36,371 nt of DNA from Microbacteriaceae bacterium PS02333 (GCA_029959665.1 JASCOI010000019.1:1-36371); one strand, 5' to 3'. Counted from the first letter of the stretch, positions 1-10,055 are shown. Translations and numbers: made by a program. The notes: generated by a model from the sequence alone, not told the origin.

Positions 1-103
<103 letters not shown>

Positions 104-109
104 ACGGGA

Positions 110-574
110 CTACTGGGAGACGGTGCCGCCCGCAGCCACGATCTTGTCCTGGGCGGAGCCCGAGACCTTGTCGACCGTGACGGTGAGCTTCACGCTGATG
201 TCACCCTGACCGAGAACCTTGACCTTCTCGTTCTTGCGGACGGCGCCCTTGGCGACCAGGTCCGCAACGGTGACGTCGCCACCGTTCGGGTAGAGCTCCG
301 CGAGCTTGTCCAGGTTCACGACCTGGTACTCGACGCGGAACGGGTTCTTGAACCCGCGGAGCTTCGGGGTGCGCATGTGCAGCGGCATCTGCCCACCCTC
401 GAAGCCGACGCGGACCTGGTAACGGGCCTTCGTGCCCTTGGTACCGCGGCCCGCGGTCTTGCCCTTCGAGCCCTCACCGCGACCCACACGGGTGCGGTCC
501 TTCTTCGAGCCAGCGGCCGGACGAAGGTGGTGCACCTTCAGGATCTGGACGCGCTCGTTCTTCTCGTCGCTCAT
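110..574 (-). CDS. rplO: 50S ribosomal protein L15
   Basis: Large-subunit protein of 154 aa, close to the usual ~145-150, that stabilises 23S rRNA during assembly. The protein opens [19 protein letters not shown], followed by the basic glycine-rich N-terminal arm typical of L15 ([17 protein letters not shown]) and the [19 protein letters not shown] core. An in-frame extension upstream to 787 would read through rpmD and was rejected. The chosen ATG overlaps the rpmD stop (ATGA), implying translational coupling. It is the last gene before the contig end; the stop is TAG at 112-110. Confidence 0.96.
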   Translation of the reverse strand: MSDEKNERVQILKVHHLRPAAGSKKDRTRVGRGEGSKGKTAGRGTKGTKARYQVRVGFEGGQMPLHMRTPKLRGFKNPFRVEYQVVNLDKLAELYPNGGDVTVADLVAKGAVRKNEKVKVLGQGDISVKLTVTVDKVSGSAQDKIVAAGGTVSQ

Positions 575-756
575 GCGTCGACCTCCTCGACCTTCACGAG
601 GTGCGCCACCGTCGCGATGTACCCGCGGTTCTGGGAGTTGTCCTCGCGCAGGACCGTACGGCCGATGCGCTTGAGACCCAGGCTGCGGAGCGTGTCGCGC
701 TGGTACTGCTTCTCGCTGATGACGGACTTCGTCTGCGTGATCTTCAGCATGGCCAT
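571..756 (-). CDS. rpmD: 50S ribosomal protein L30
   Basis: Small large-subunit protein of 61 aa (family ~60), opening [14 protein letters not shown] and containing the L30 stretch [21 protein letters not shown] longer open frame to 969 is a shadow of rpsE. The ATG overlaps the rpsE stop by one base (TGATG) and the stop overlaps the rplO start (ATGA), so it is tightly coupled on both sides. The order rpsE-rpmD-rplO is the standard end of the spc operon. Confidence 0.96.
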   Translation of the reverse strand: MAMLKITQTKSVISEKQYQRDTLRSLGLKRIGRTVLREDNSQNRGYIATVAHLVKVEEVDA

Positions 757-1571
757 CAGGCACCTGCCTTCTCGGTCGCTGCGGCACGTGCTGCCGCCTC
801 GGCCTTCAGGAGGCGAGCCGGCACGACGTGGTCCACGTCGAGGCCACGACGTGCGGCGACGGCGCGGGGTTCCTCGAGCTGCTTGAGGGCCTCGACCGTG
901 GCGTGCACGATGTTGATGGTGTTCGACGACCCGAGCGACTTGCTCAGGACGTCGTGGATGCCGGCGCACTCGAGCACGGCGCGGACCGGACCACCGGCGA
1001 TGACACCGGTACCGGCAGCGGCCGGACGCAGGAGGACGACGCCAGCGGCGGCTTCACCCTGCACCGGGTGCGGGATCGTGTTGCCGACGCGGGGGACGCG
1101 GAAGAAGTTCTTCTTCGCCTCTTCGACACCCTTGGAGATCGCCGTGGGGACCTCCTTGGCCTTGCCGTAGCCGACGCCCACGAGGCCGTTGCCGTCACCC
1201 ACGACGACGAGCGCCGTGAAGCTGAAGCGACGACCACCCTTGACGACCTTCGAGACGCGGTTGATGGTCACCACGCGCTCGAGGAACTGGCTGTCGCCAC
1301 CGCGGTTGTTGCGGTCGCGGCCCTGCTGACGGTCACGACCGCCACCACGACGGCCACGGTTGTCGGCCGAGTCGCGGTTGTTGGACGCGGAGCCGGCAGC
1401 GGTCTCGACCGGACGCTCGGCGACGGGGGCAGCAGCCTCCGCCTTGGCGTCGGTGGACTTGGTCTCCTCGGCGCTGGTGGCCTCGGTGGTCTCCTCAGCG
1501 CTGGTGGCCTCGGTCGTCTCCTCGACGGCCGGGGTCTCCTCGGCGTTGCTGTTGTTCGCGATGTCGCTCAC
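756..1571 (-). CDS. rpsE: 30S ribosomal protein S5 with long N-terminal extension
   Basis: S5 sits at the mRNA entry channel and contributes to decoding accuracy. The S5 core (double-stranded RNA-binding fold, then the C-terminal domain) starts near residue 95 at [25 protein letters not shown] and ends in an Ala-rich tail. At 271 aa it is about 100 residues longer than E. coli S5 (167). The extra N-terminus has two parts: an acidic Glu/Thr/Ala segment (residues ~1-60) with a tandem TEATSAEET repeat, and a basic Arg/Gly/Asn segment (~70-93). The start is GTG, overlapping the rplR stop as GTGA. Extended S5 N-termini are known in Actinobacteria; their function is unknown to me. Confidence 0.96.
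   Translation of the reverse strand: MSDIANNSNAEETPAVEETTEATSAEETTEATSAEETKSTDAKAEAAAPVAERPVETAAGSASNNRDSADNRGRRGGGRDRQQGRDRNNRGGDSQFLERVVTINRVSKVVKGGRRFSFTALVVVGDGNGLVGVGYGKAKEVPTAISKGVEEAKKNFFRVPRVGNTIPHPVQGEAAAGVVLLRPAAAGTGVIAGGPVRAVLECAGIHDVLSKSLGSSNTINIVHATVEALKQLEEPRAVAARRGLDVDHVVPARLLKAEAAARAAATEKAGA
1461..1514. repeat. 27-bp tandem duplication inside rpsE
   Basis: Two head-to-tail 27-bp units (1461-1487 and 1488-1514) differ at one base and encode two copies of a nine-residue Glu/Thr/Ala unit in the S5 N-terminal extension. A degenerate start of a third unit follows. The length keeps the reading frame, so copy number could vary without disrupting S5. Confidence 0.9.
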
Positions 1572-1945
1572 AGGTTCAGCCCTCCTTCACGGGCACCATC
1601 GGCGATCGCGGCGACGCGACCGGCGTACTTGCTACCACCGCGGTCGAACACGACGGCTTCGACACCGGCGGTCTTCGCACGCTCGGCGAGGAGCTCGCCG
1701 ACGCGACGCGCCTTGGCGGTCTTGTCGCCGTCGAACGAGCGGAGGTCGGCCTCCATCGTCGACGCGCTGGCAAGGGTGTGACCCTTGGAGTCGTCGATGA
1801 CCTGCACGAACACGTGACGTGCCGAGCGGGTGACGGCGAGACGCGGACGTGCCTCGGTGCCGGTGATCTTCTTGCGGAGGCGGTTGTGGCGACGGGCCTT
1901 GGCAGCCGCCTTGCTCTTGCCTCGGGTACGAGTTCCGATAGCCAT
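1568..1945 (-). CDS. rplR: 50S ribosomal protein L18
   Basis: 5S rRNA-binding protein of the central protuberance, working with L5. The protein is 125 aa from [27 protein letters not shown], with the L18 signature [19 protein letters not shown] and the terminal [23 protein letters not shown] two codons upstream (1951) overlaps the rplF stop and is an alternative start (GTG-ATC-ATG); I prefer the ATG by similarity to L18 N-termini. Its stop overlaps the rpsE GTG start. Confidence 0.95.
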   Translation of the reverse strand: MAIGTRTRGKSKAAAKARRHNRLRKKITGTEARPRLAVTRSARHVFVQVIDDSKGHTLASASTMEADLRSFDGDKTAKARRVGELLAERAKTAGVEAVVFDRGGSKYAGRVAAIADGAREGGLNL

Positions 1946-1947
1946 GA

Positions 1948-2484
1948 TCACTTACCTGACTTTCCGGCCTTGCGGCGCACGTTCTCGCCCGCGTAACGGA
2001 CACCCTTGCCCTTGTAGGGCTCGGGCTTCCGCAGCTTGCGGATGTTCGCAGCGACCTCGCCGACGGCCTGCTTGTCGATGCCGTTGACGGTGACCTTGTT
2101 GTTGCCCTCGACGGCGAAGCTGATGCCCGCCGGCGGCTCGACCGTGATCGAGTGGGAGTAGCCGAGCGCGAACTCGAGGTTCGAGCCCTTCGCCTGGACG
2201 CGGTAACCGGTGCCGACGACCTCGAGGCCCTTGGAGTAGCCCTGGGTGACGCCGATGATCTGGTTCGCGATGAGCGTGCGGGTCAGGCCGTGGAGCGACC
2301 GGGACTCACGCTCGTCGTCCGGGCGGGTGACGAGGACCTGGTTCTCCTCGACGTTCGCCTGGATGGGCTCCGCGACGACGAGCGCGAGCTCGCCCTTCGG
2401 GCCCTTGACCGCGACGTTCTGACCGTCGATGGAGACGGTCACGCCAGCGGGGATGTCAATGGGAAGACGTCCGATTCGTGACAT
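1948..2484 (-). CDS. rplF: 50S ribosomal protein L6
   Basis: Large-subunit protein near the factor-binding site, 178 aa as usual. It opens [21 protein letters not shown] and ends with the conserved C-terminal L6 signature region ([26 protein letters not shown]). It lies between rpsH and rplR. The last two codons plus stop form part of a 16-nt junction sequence that recurs at rplC-rplD. Confidence 0.97.
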   Translation of the reverse strand: MSRIGRLPIDIPAGVTVSIDGQNVAVKGPKGELALVVAEPIQANVEENQVLVTRPDDERESRSLHGLTRTLIANQIIGVTQGYSKGLEVVGTGYRVQAKGSNLEFALGYSHSITVEPPAGISFAVEGNNKVTVNGIDKQAVGEVAANIRKLRKPEPYKGKGVRYAGENVRRKAGKSGK

Positions 2485-2490
2485 GTTCGA

Positions 2491-2889
2491 TCACCAAACG
2501 TAGGCGAGGACTTCCCCACCCACGCCCTTCTGCTCGGCTTCGCGGTCGGTCAGGAGACCCGACGAGGTGGACAGGATCGCCACGCCGAGGCCACCGAGGA
2601 CCTGGGGGATCTCCGTCGACTTCGCGTAGACCCGGAGACCGGGCTTCGACACGCGCTTGATGCCGGCGATCGAACGCTCGCGCTCGGGGCCGTACTTCAG
2701 CTCGATGGTGAGGGTCTTGCCCACGCGGGCGTCCTCGACCTTCCACTCGGTGATGTAACCCTCGCGCTTGAGGATGTCAGCGATGGTGGTCTTGAGCTTG
2801 CTGCTCGGAAGCGAGACGGCGTCGTGGTGCGCCGAGTTCGCGTTCCGCAATCTGGTCAGCATGTCTGCGACCGGATCGGTCATCGTCAT
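2491..2889 (-). CDS. rpsH: 30S ribosomal protein S8
   Basis: Primary 16S rRNA-binding protein of the central domain, 132 aa as usual. The start is ATG at 2889 ([18 protein letters not shown]), the conserved S8 N-terminus; a 14-codon in-frame extension upstream has no support. The protein ends at the typical [11 protein letters not shown]. In E. coli S8 represses the spc operon by binding near rplE; whether that holds here is unknown. Upstream lie 153 nt of non-coding DNA with a strong hairpin instead of the small S14 gene often found at this position in actinobacteria. Confidence 0.97.
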   Translation of the reverse strand: MTMTDPVADMLTRLRNANSAHHDAVSLPSSKLKTTIADILKREGYITEWKVEDARVGKTLTIELKYGPERERSIAGIKRVSKPGLRVYAKSTEIPQVLGGLGVAILSTSSGLLTDREAEQKGVGGEVLAYVW

Positions 2890-2993
2890 GATGTGATTCC
2901 GTTTCTCGCCTGGTTTCGACACCCGTTCCACGAATGCCGACCTGAGCGATCGAGTGACTCCAGGGCGATTCCCCGGAGTCTGTGTTCGTGCGT

Positions 2994-3027
2994 GCGGGCC
3001 GGAGGACTCGAGAGTCCTTCGGCCCGC
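2994..3027 (-). promoter_or_regulatory. Strong intercistronic hairpin between rplE and rpsH
   Basis: The two 16-base arms (2994-3009 and 3012-3027) are complementary except for one G-U type pair and enclose only GA. On the transcript the hairpin begins about 15 nt after the rplE stop and there is no following U-run. It sits inside an otherwise continuous ribosomal operon. It could be an attenuator, an RNA processing or stabilising structure, or a leader for rpsH. The surrounding 2890-3042 holds no credible ORF. Confidence 0.8.
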
Positions 3028-3042
3028 AGCGCCCGAAGTAGT

Positions 3043-3633
3043 TTAGACCGTCTGCTCGGCAGAGCGGAACGGGAAGCCGAGCTGCTTGAGCAGCGCGCGT
3101 CCCTCGTCGTCCGTCTTCGCGGTGGTCACGACGGTGATGTCGAAGCCGCGGACACGGTCGATGCGGTCCTGGTCGATCTCGTGGAACATGCTCTGCTCCG
3201 TGAGACCGAAGGTGTAGTTGCCGTTGCCGTCGAACTGGCGGTCGCTGAGACCACGGAAGTCGCGGATACGGGGAAGCGCCAGCGACAGCAGGCGGTCCAG
3301 GAACTCCCACGCACGGTCGCCACGGAGGGTGACGTGCGCGCCGATGGCCTGGCCCTCACGCAGCTTGAACTGCGCGATGGACTTGCGGGCCATCGTGACC
3401 TGCGGCTTCTGACCGGTGATCGCCGTGAGGTCCTTGATGGCCCCCTCGATGATCTTCGAGTCGCGAGCTGCCTCGCCGACACCGGTGTTCACGACGACCT
3501 TGACCAGGCCGGGGACCTGGTGGACGTTCGCGTAGCCGAACTGCTCGGTCAGCGCCGCCTTGATCTCGTTCTTGTACTTCTGCTTCAGGCGCGGCTGGAC
3601 CTTGTCAGCCGTCGCGGCAGTCGTGTCAGTCAT
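3043..3633 (-). CDS. rplE: 50S ribosomal protein L5
   Basis: 5S rRNA-binding protein of the central protuberance that also contacts P-site tRNA. The length is 196 aa, slightly longer than E. coli (179) because of the N-terminal [23 protein letters not shown]. Conserved stretches include [43 protein letters not shown] and the C-terminal [26 protein letters not shown]. The ATG overlaps the rplX stop (TGATG). Confidence 0.97.
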   Translation of the reverse strand: MTDTTAATADKVQPRLKQKYKNEIKAALTEQFGYANVHQVPGLVKVVVNTGVGEAARDSKIIEGAIKDLTAITGQKPQVTMARKSIAQFKLREGQAIGAHVTLRGDRAWEFLDRLLSLALPRIRDFRGLSDRQFDGNGNYTFGLTEQSMFHEIDQDRIDRVRGFDITVVTTAKTDDEGRALLKQLGFPFRSAEQTV

Positions 3634-3992
3634 CAGAGCTTCTCACCAGACTTCTTGGCGTAGCGGACTCGGACGGTCTTCTTGACACCGTCCTTCTCCA
3701 CCTCTTCGGTGCGGAAGCCGACGCGGGTCGGCTTCTTCGTCTTGGGATCGACGATCGCGACGTTCGACACGTGGATCGGGGCCTCGTGCTGCTCGATGCC
3801 GCCGGTCTTCGAACCACGCTGCGTCTGACCGACGCGGACGTGCTTCGTGACGAAGTTCACGCCCTCGACGACGACGCGGTTCTTGTCCGTGAGGACCTCG
3901 ATGACCTTGCCCTGCTTGCCACGGTCGCCGCCACGCTCTTGCGTCGCGCCCGTGATGACCTGGACCAGGTCACCCTTCTTGATGTTCGCCAT
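3633..3992 (-). CDS. rplX: 50S ribosomal protein L24
   Basis: Assembly-initiator protein binding the 5' end of 23S rRNA. The length is 119 aa, about 15 longer than E. coli L24. The KOW motif is at the N-terminus ([18 protein letters not shown]...[10 protein letters not shown]), followed by [12 protein letters not shown] and [20 protein letters not shown]. The basic C-terminal part ([19 protein letters not shown]) is typical of actinobacterial forms. The gap to rplN is three bases. Confidence 0.97.
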   Translation of the reverse strand: MANIKKGDLVQVITGATQERGGDRGKQGKVIEVLTDKNRVVVEGVNFVTKHVRVGQTQRGSKTGGIEQHEAPIHVSNVAIVDPKTKKPTRVGFRTEEVEKDGVKKTVRVRYAKKSGEKL

Positions 3993-3995
3993 GGC

Positions 3996-4364
3996 TTACA
4001 GCACCTCCGGCGCGAGCGAGATGATCTTCATGAACTTCTTGTCACGAAGCTCGCGACCGACCGGACCGAAGATGCGCGTGCCGCGCGGGTCGCCGTCAGC
4101 CTTGAGGATCACTGCCGCGTTCTCGTCGAACTTGATGTAGGAGCCGTCGTTGCGACGGGTCTCCTTCTTGGTGCGAACGATGACCGCCTTGACGACGTCA
4201 CCCTTCTTCACGTTGCCGCCGGGGATGGCGTCCTTCACCGTGGCGACGATGACGTCACCGAGACCGGCGTAGCGACGACCCGAGCCACCGAGCACGCGGA
4301 TGGTCAAGATCTCCTTGGCACCCGTGTTGTCGGCGACCTTCAGGCGGGATTCCTGCTGAATCAC
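3996..4364 (-). CDS. rplN: 50S ribosomal protein L14
   Basis: Large-subunit protein at the subunit interface (bridge B8 region), 122 aa, the invariant family length. It begins [27 protein letters not shown] and contains the L14 signature [23 protein letters not shown] and the terminal [18 protein letters not shown]. It is separated from rpsQ by 35 nt, the usual S10/spc boundary, but no clear promoter or terminator is visible there, so the operons appear fused. Confidence 0.98.
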   Translation of the reverse strand: MIQQESRLKVADNTGAKEILTIRVLGGSGRRYAGLGDVIVATVKDAIPGGNVKKGDVVKAVIVRTKKETRRNDGSYIKFDENAAVILKADGDPRGTRIFGPVGRELRDKKFMKIISLAPEVL

Positions 4365-4399
4365 TGCTGTCTCCTATTTCCGCAAGCGGGCCGCGAGGC

Positions 4400-4684
4400 C
4401 TACTTGGCCTTCTCGAGGATCTCGACCAGGCGCCAGCGCTTGGAGGCGCTGAGGGGACGGGTCTCGCTGATCACGACGAGGTCGCCGACACCGGCCGAGC
4501 CGGCCTCGTCGTGTGCCTTCACCTTGGAGGTGCGGCGGATGACCTTGCCGTAGAGGGCGTGCTTCACGCGGTCCTCGACCTCGACGACGATGGTCTTGTC
4601 CATCTTGTCGCTGGTCACGTAACCGCGGCGCGTCTTGCGGTAGCCGCGGGTGAGGGCGGCGGAGTCCTTCTCTTCGTTCGCCAT
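4400..4684 (-). CDS. rpsQ: 30S ribosomal protein S17
   Basis: 16S rRNA-binding OB-fold protein of 94 aa. After a short acidic N-terminus ([21 protein letters not shown]) come the S17 core [25 protein letters not shown] and the signature [24 protein letters not shown]. The ATG overlaps the rpmC stop by one base (TGATG). It is the last gene of the canonical S10 cluster. Confidence 0.97.
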   Translation of the reverse strand: MANEEKDSAALTRGYRKTRRGYVTSDKMDKTIVVEVEDRVKHALYGKVIRRTSKVKAHDEAGSAGVGDLVVISETRPLSASKRWRLVEILEKAK

Positions 4685-5004
4685 CAGTTCTCCTCGGCGG
4701 TCTCGGCCTCGGTCGACTCGACCGGCTTGTCAGCCTTCTTCGTCGACTTCTTGGCCTTGGTTGCGGTCTCGACGGGCGCGGGGGTGGCACGGATGCCGAG
4801 CTCGCGCTCGCGGAGGACGGTGTAGATCCGGGCGATGTCGCGCTTGACGGCACGAAGACGACCGTGGCTCTCCAGCTGGCCGGTGGCCGACTGGAAGCGG
4901 AGGTTGAAGAGCTCCTCCTTGGCCTTCTTCAGCTCGTCAGCAAGACGCTCGTTCTCGAACGTGTCGAGCTCCGTCGGACGGAGCTCCTTGGAACCGATCG
5001 CCAT
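4684..5004 (-). CDS. rpmC: 50S ribosomal protein L29 with C-terminal tail
   Basis: L29 lies next to the polypeptide exit tunnel and helps dock the trigger factor and SRP. The helical hairpin core is residues ~8-72 ([24 protein letters not shown]...[21 protein letters not shown]). The protein is 106 aa, about 35-40 longer than the usual 65, because of a lysine/alanine/glutamate-rich tail ([26 protein letters not shown]). Similar tails occur in other Actinobacteria. The start overlaps the rplP stop (TAATG). Confidence 0.96.
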   Translation of the reverse strand: MAIGSKELRPTELDTFENERLADELKKAKEELFNLRFQSATGQLESHGRLRAVKRDIARIYTVLRERELGIRATPAPVETATKAKKSTKKADKPVESTEAETAEEN

Positions 5005-5423
5005 TATGCGTCGCCCTCCTCGCGCTTGATGATGCGTGCCTTGAGGGGCAGCTTGTGAATTGCACGGGTCAACGCCTCACGGGCGATGTCCTCGCTGACG
5101 CCGGAGAGCTCGAAGAGCACGCGGCCCGGCTTGACGTTCGCGATCCACCACTCGGGCGAACCCTTACCGGAACCCATGCGGGTCTCGGCAGGCTTCTTCG
5201 TGAGCGGACGGTCCGGGTAGATGTTGATCCACACCTTGCCGCCACGTTTGATGTGACGCGTCATGGCGATACGAGCGGACTCGATCTGACGGTTGGTCAC
5301 GTAAGCGGGGGTCAGGGCCTGGATGCCGTAGTCACCGAAGGAGACCTTGGTGCCACCGGTCGCCTGACCCGAACGCTTCGGGTGGTGCTGCTTGCGGTGC
5401 TTGACTCGACGGGGGATAAGCAT
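5004..5423 (-). CDS. rplP: 50S ribosomal protein L16
   Basis: Large-subunit protein contacting A-site tRNA and helping organise the peptidyl-transferase region, 139 aa as usual. It begins [19 protein letters not shown] and contains [29 protein letters not shown], the L16 signature region [25 protein letters not shown], and ends [16 protein letters not shown]. It starts two bases after the rpsC stop. Confidence 0.98.
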   Translation of the reverse strand: MLIPRRVKHRKQHHPKRSGQATGGTKVSFGDYGIQALTPAYVTNRQIESARIAMTRHIKRGGKVWINIYPDRPLTKKPAETRMGSGKGSPEWWIANVKPGRVLFELSGVSEDIAREALTRAIHKLPLKARIIKREEGDA

Positions 5424-5425
5424 GG

Positions 5426-6241
5426 TTACGCCTCAACTCCTGCGCCGGCCGGCGCGTCCTGCGGGGCCTGCTGCTCGCGGCCGCCACGGTCGCCGCGGTC
5501 GCCGCCACGACGGTCACCGCGGTCGTTGCGGTCGCCACGCGGGCCTCCACGACGCTCGGGGCGCGACGAACGCTGGTTCGCCTGCTCGCGAGCGAGCTCC
5601 TTGTTCGTGATGTCGCCCTTGTAGATCCACACCTTCACGCCGATGCGACCGAACGTCGTCCGGGCCTCGTAGAAGCCGTAGTCGATGTTGGCGCGGAGCG
5701 TGTGCAGGGGCACGCGGCCCTCGCGGTAGAACTCCGAGCGCGACATCTCGGCGCCGCCGAGACGGCCGGCGACCTGGATGCGGACACCCTTGGCACCGGC
5801 GCGCTGTGCACCCTGGAGGCCCTTGCGCATGGCGCGACGGAACGCGACACGAGCGGAGAGCTGCTCCGCGATGCCCTGCGCGACGAGCTGGGCCTCGGTC
5901 TCGGGGTTCTTGACCTCGAGGATGTTGAGCTGGATCTGCTTCTTGGTGAGCTTCTCGAGCTCGCCACGGATGCGCTCCGCCTCGGCGCCGCGGCGGCCGA
6001 TGACGATGCCCGGACGCGCCGTGTGGATGTCCACGCGGACACGGTCACGGGTGCGCTCGAGCTCGATGCGGGCGACGCCGGCACGGTCGAGGGTCTTCTT
6101 CAGGTACTGACGCACCTTGATGTCCTCGGCGACGTAGTCGGCGTAGCGCTGACCCGGCTTCGTGCTGTCGGTGAACCAGTGCGAGACGTGGTCCGTCGTG
6201 ATCCCGAGGCGGAAGCCGTACGGGTTGACCTTCTGGCCCAT
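5426..6241 (-). CDS. rpsC: 30S ribosomal protein S3 with RG-rich C-terminal tail
   Basis: S3 lines the mRNA entry tunnel and takes part in mRNA unwinding. The N-terminal region begins [18 protein letters not shown]; the KH domain carries [13 protein letters not shown] (residues ~78-90) and the C-terminal S3 domain runs to about residue 218. The protein is 271 aa against 233 in E. coli: residues ~223-271 form an Arg/Gly/Asp-rich tail with repeated DRG/RGG units ending in an Ala/Pro/Gln stretch. The start overlaps the rplV stop (TAATG). Confidence 0.97.
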   Translation of the reverse strand: MGQKVNPYGFRLGITTDHVSHWFTDSTKPGQRYADYVAEDIKVRQYLKKTLDRAGVARIELERTRDRVRVDIHTARPGIVIGRRGAEAERIRGELEKLTKKQIQLNILEVKNPETEAQLVAQGIAEQLSARVAFRRAMRKGLQGAQRAGAKGVRIQVAGRLGGAEMSRSEFYREGRVPLHTLRANIDYGFYEARTTFGRIGVKVWIYKGDITNKELAREQANQRSSRPERRGGPRGDRNDRGDRRGGDRGDRGGREQQAPQDAPAGAGVEA

Positions 6242-6636
6242 TACTTGCTCGCCTTCTTGCTCGTCGCGGCAGCAGCCTCGGCCTCGTCAGGGGTCGCGAG
6301 GACCACCGTGATGTGGCTGGTGCGCTTGTTGATCCGGAAGGCCCGGCCCTGAGCACGCGGCTGGAACCGCTTGAGGGTCGTGCCTTCGTCGACGAAGACG
6401 CGGCTCACGTAGAGGTCGCGCTCGTCGAGGAAGCTGTTCGTCGAGTCCGCCTTGACACGTGCGTTGGCGATCGCCGAGGCGACCAGCTTGTACACGGGCT
6501 CCGAAGCGCCCTGGGGGGCGAACTTCAGGATGGCGAGCGCCTCGTGGGCCTGCTTGCCGCGGATCAGCTCGATGACGCGACGGGCCTTCTGAGGCGTGAC
6601 GCGGATGTGTCGCACGCGTGCGATCGACTCCACCAT
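6241..6636 (-). CDS. rplV: 50S ribosomal protein L22
   Basis: L22 lines the exit tunnel with an extended beta-hairpin and is a site of macrolide-resistance mutations. The length is 131 aa, somewhat longer than the usual 110-120 because of an Ala/Lys tail ([15 protein letters not shown]). It contains [23 protein letters not shown] and the hairpin region [27 protein letters not shown] with no obvious deletion or insertion. Its start lies 25 nt after the rpsS stop. Confidence 0.97.
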   Translation of the reverse strand: MVESIARVRHIRVTPQKARRVIELIRGKQAHEALAILKFAPQGASEPVYKLVASAIANARVKADSTNSFLDERDLYVSRVFVDEGTTLKRFQPRAQGRAFRINKRTSHITVVLATPDEAEAAAATSKKASK

Positions 6637-6661
6637 TTCGTTCCTCCTCTGCGTCGCCGCC

Positions 6662-6943
6662 TTAGCGGCGACGGCCCTTCTTGTCGTCCTTCACGTGACC
6701 GCGGAAGGTACGGGTCGGCGCGAACTCGCCGAGCTTGTGACCGACCATCGATTCGGTGACGAACACCGGGATGTGCTTGCGTCCGTCGTGCACCGCGATG
6801 GTGTGCCCGAGCATGTTCGGGACGATCATCGAGCGGCGCGACCACGTACGGATCACGTTCTTCGTGTTGGCCTCGTTCTGCGTGACGACCTTGCGAAGCA
6901 GGTGCTCGTCGACGAAGGGGCCCTTCTTCAGACTGCGTGGCAT
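6662..6943 (-). CDS. rpsS: 30S ribosomal protein S19
   Basis: Small-subunit head protein that with S13 contacts A-site tRNA. The length is 93 aa, as in other bacteria. It opens [19 protein letters not shown] and includes the S19 signature [35 protein letters not shown]. It lies between rplB (11 nt upstream) and rplV, the standard order. Confidence 0.98.
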   Translation of the reverse strand: MPRSLKKGPFVDEHLLRKVVTQNEANTKNVIRTWSRRSMIVPNMLGHTIAVHDGRKHIPVFVTESMVGHKLGEFAPTRTFRGHVKDDKKGRRR

Positions 6944-6954
6944 CTTCTGAACTC

Positions 6955-7794
<840 letters not shown>

Positions 7795-7813
7795 GATTTA
7801 TCCCTTAAGGTCC

Positions 7814-8113
7814 TCAGCCGACAGCCGTGAAGATGTCGATCGAACCGGACTTGAGCGTCACGATGGCGCGCTTGGTGTCCTTGCGCTTGCCGATGCCGAA
7901 ACGCGTGCGACGGGTCTTGCCAGGACGGTTCAGCGTGTTGATGCCGGCGACCTTGACCTCGAAGATCTTCTCGATGGCGAGCTTGATCTCGGTCTTGTTC
8001 GCGCGGGGGTCCACGAGGAACGTGTACTTGCCCTGGTCGATGAGGCTGTAGCTCTTCTCCGACACGACGGGCGCGATGATGATGTCGCGCGGGTCCTTGT
8101 TGAAGCCGCTCAT
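7814..8113 (-). CDS. rplW: 50S ribosomal protein L23
   Basis: Exit-tunnel protein that serves as docking site for trigger factor and SRP. The length is 99 aa, standard for bacteria. It opens [26 protein letters not shown] and has the L23 signature [29 protein letters not shown] and the basic [21 protein letters not shown]. The ATG overlaps the rplD stop (ATGA). Confidence 0.98.
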   Translation of the reverse strand: MSGFNKDPRDIIIAPVVSEKSYSLIDQGKYTFLVDPRANKTEIKLAIEKIFEVKVAGINTLNRPGKTRRTRFGIGKRKDTKRAIVTLKSGSIDIFTAVG

Positions 8114-8769
8114 GCGGAGATCTCCTTCGCGGTCTTCGACGCGATGAAGGCGTCGAGGGCGCTCTTGCTGAAGACGATGGCGTCCGACACGAGGACGTCG
8201 TATGCGTTCAGCTGGCCGTACGAGAGCGCGTGGACGTTCGGCAGGTTGCGGATCGACTTGAGCGTGAGCTCGTCGTCCGACTCGAGCACGACGAGCACGT
8301 TCTTGACGGGCGCGACCTTCTCGAGGAGCGTGCGGGCGGTCTTGGTCGACGGCACCTCGGCCGCGACGAAGCCCTCCACAGCGGAGATACGGCCACCGCG
8401 GGCGCGGTCCGAGAGCGAGCCGAGCAGAGCAGCGGCGATCATCTTCTTCGGGGTGCGCTGCGAGTAGTCGCGCGGGGTCGGTCCGTGGACGACGCCACCG
8501 CCGGTGTGCTCGGGAGCACGCACCGAACCCTGACGGGCGCGGCCGGTGCCCTTCTGCTTGAACGGCTTGCGACCGGCACCGCGGACCTCGCCGCGGTTCT
8601 TGGTCTTGTGGGTGCCCTGACGCGAAGCGGCGCGCTGCGCGGTGACGACCTGGTGGATCAGCGGGACGTTGGTCTCGACGTCGAAGAGCTCGGCGGGGAG
8701 CTCGACGGAGCCGGACTTGACGCCAGAGACGTCGAGGACGTCGATCGTGGTTGCAGTCGTGGTGGCCAT
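8110..8769 (-). CDS. rplD: 50S ribosomal protein L4
   Basis: L4 binds 23S rRNA near the exit tunnel; in E. coli it also represses its own operon. The length is 219 aa. The long tunnel loop is visible ([53 protein letters not shown]). I chose the ATG at 8769 ([14 protein letters not shown]); a GTG two codons earlier (8775) overlaps the rplC stop and cannot be excluded. The same GTG-ATC-ATG arrangement is seen at rplR. Confidence 0.96.
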   Translation of the reverse strand: MATTTATTIDVLDVSGVKSGSVELPAELFDVETNVPLIHQVVTAQRAASRQGTHKTKNRGEVRGAGRKPFKQKGTGRARQGSVRAPEHTGGGVVHGPTPRDYSQRTPKKMIAAALLGSLSDRARGGRISAVEGFVAAEVPSTKTARTLLEKVAPVKNVLVVLESDDELTLKSIRNLPNVHALSYGQLNAYDVLVSDAIVFSKSALDAFIASKTAKEISA

Positions 8770-8771
8770 GA

Positions 8772-9428
8772 TCACTTACCCTTCACGGCGGTGCGGACGA
8801 AGACGGAGCGACCGCGAGCACCGGGGACGGCGCCCTTGACGAGCAGCAGACCCTTCTCGGCGTCGACGGCGTGCACCGTGAGGTTGAGGACGGTCACGCG
8901 CTCTCCACCCATGCGACCGGCCATGCGCATGCCCTTGAAGACACGCGACGGGGTCGAGGAAGCACCGATCGAGCCGGGCTTGCGGTGGTTGCGGTGGGCA
9001 CCGTGCGATGCGGAGACGCCGGCGAAGCCGTGGCGCTTCATGACACCCGCGAAGCCCTTGCCCTTGCTCGTGCCGACGACGTCGACCTTCGCGCCGGCTT
9101 CGAACGTGGCGTCGACGGTGAGCTCCTGGCCCAGCGTGTACTCGCCCGCGTCCGACGTGCGGATCTCGGTGAGGGTGCGGCGCGGGGTGACCCCGGCGGC
9201 CTCGAAGTGGCCAGCGGCCGGCTTGTTCACCTTGCGGGGGTCGATCTGGCCCGCGGCGATCTGGATCGCCTCGTAGCCGTCGCGCTCCACGTTGCGGATC
9301 TGGGTGACCACGTTCGGGCCGACCTCGATCACGGTGACGGGGATGAACTTGTTGTTCTCGTCCCACACCTGGGTCATCCCGAGCTTCTTGCCGAGGAGGC
9401 CCTTGACGGTCTTGGTTGTGTTCGCCAT
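8772..9428 (-). CDS. rplC: 50S ribosomal protein L3
   Basis: Early assembly protein whose central loop reaches towards the peptidyl-transferase centre. The length is 218 aa, as usual for actinobacteria. It begins [35 protein letters not shown] and contains the L3 signature [50 protein letters not shown]. It ends 2 nt upstream of the preferred rplD ATG, and 13 nt separate its start from the rpsJ stop. Confidence 0.98.
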   Translation of the reverse strand: MANTTKTVKGLLGKKLGMTQVWDENNKFIPVTVIEVGPNVVTQIRNVERDGYEAIQIAAGQIDPRKVNKPAAGHFEAAGVTPRRTLTEIRTSDAGEYTLGQELTVDATFEAGAKVDVVGTSKGKGFAGVMKRHGFAGVSASHGAHRNHRKPGSIGASSTPSRVFKGMRMAGRMGGERVTVLNLTVHAVDAEKGLLLVKGAVPGARGRSVFVRTAVKGK

Positions 9429-9441
9429 CAGTTCAGCCCCC

Positions 9442-9750
9442 TTACAGCTTGATCTCGATGTTGACGTCGGCCGGGAGGTCGAGACGCATGAGCGAGTCGA
9501 CGGCCTTCGGCGTCGGGTCGACGATGTCGATGACCCGCTTGTGCGTGCGCTTCTCGAAGTGCTCGCGCGAGTCCTTGTACTTGTGGGGAGAACGGATCAC
9601 TGCGATCACGTTCTTCTCGGTGGGGAGCGGCACCGGGCCGACCACGGTCGCACCGGCACGGGTCACCGTGTCGACGATCTTCCGGGCCGACGTGTCGATG
9701 ACCTCGTGGTCGTACGACTTGAGCCGGATGCGGATCTTCTGTCCCGCCAT
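9442..9750 (-). CDS. rpsJ: 30S ribosomal protein S10 (NusE)
   Basis: Head-domain protein that also acts as NusE in transcription antitermination with NusB. The length is 102 aa, the standard size. The start is ATG at 9750 ([29 protein letters not shown]), preceded by an AGGAC-type ribosome-binding site; an in-frame extension to 9882 is unsupported. It contains the S10 signature region [24 protein letters not shown]. It is the first gene of the S10-spc operon. Confidence 0.98.
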   Translation of the reverse strand: MAGQKIRIRLKSYDHEVIDTSARKIVDTVTRAGATVVGPVPLPTEKNVIAVIRSPHKYKDSREHFEKRTHKRVIDIVDPTPKAVDSLMRLDLPADVNIEIKL

Positions 9751-10055
9751 GTGTTCTCTGTCCTCTCTGCGCCGCGCACCCTCGGGCCGCCTGACGCCGC
9801 CGGGTTCCGCCCTGTGCGGACCTGGCTGTTTGCGTGAATCACCGGACGCATCCGCTGGGGATGACCGCTGTTCTCCTGTCAACCGCGCGGACGGTCATGC
9901 CGTGTTGCACACGACGGCCCGCGTGGACGTATCGCCACCCCGGCGCCGGACACGGGTGTCCGTCACGTTGTGGGGCTTCGATGTGTTCTGCTGCCTGCGG
10001 CCCAACCCAGCCCTGCTGAACAGGGGGGTTGTGCACTGCCAGTGCAGTGATCCTT

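Noticed and set aside
5455-5575. CRISPR-like short repeats in the rpsC tail
   Set aside because: The repeats are imperfect, in frame and encode RG/DRG units; there are no spacers.
9663-9851. A 62-codon minus-strand frame starting near an AGGAGAACAG sequence upstream of rpsJ
   Set aside because: The start codon is not at proper spacing from the purine tract and the frame runs into rpsJ out of frame; no leader-peptide features.
9877-9882. TTGACA (minus strand) as the S10 promoter -35
   Set aside because: No TANNNT-like -10 occurs 16-18 nt downstream, so I mention it but do not call a promoter.
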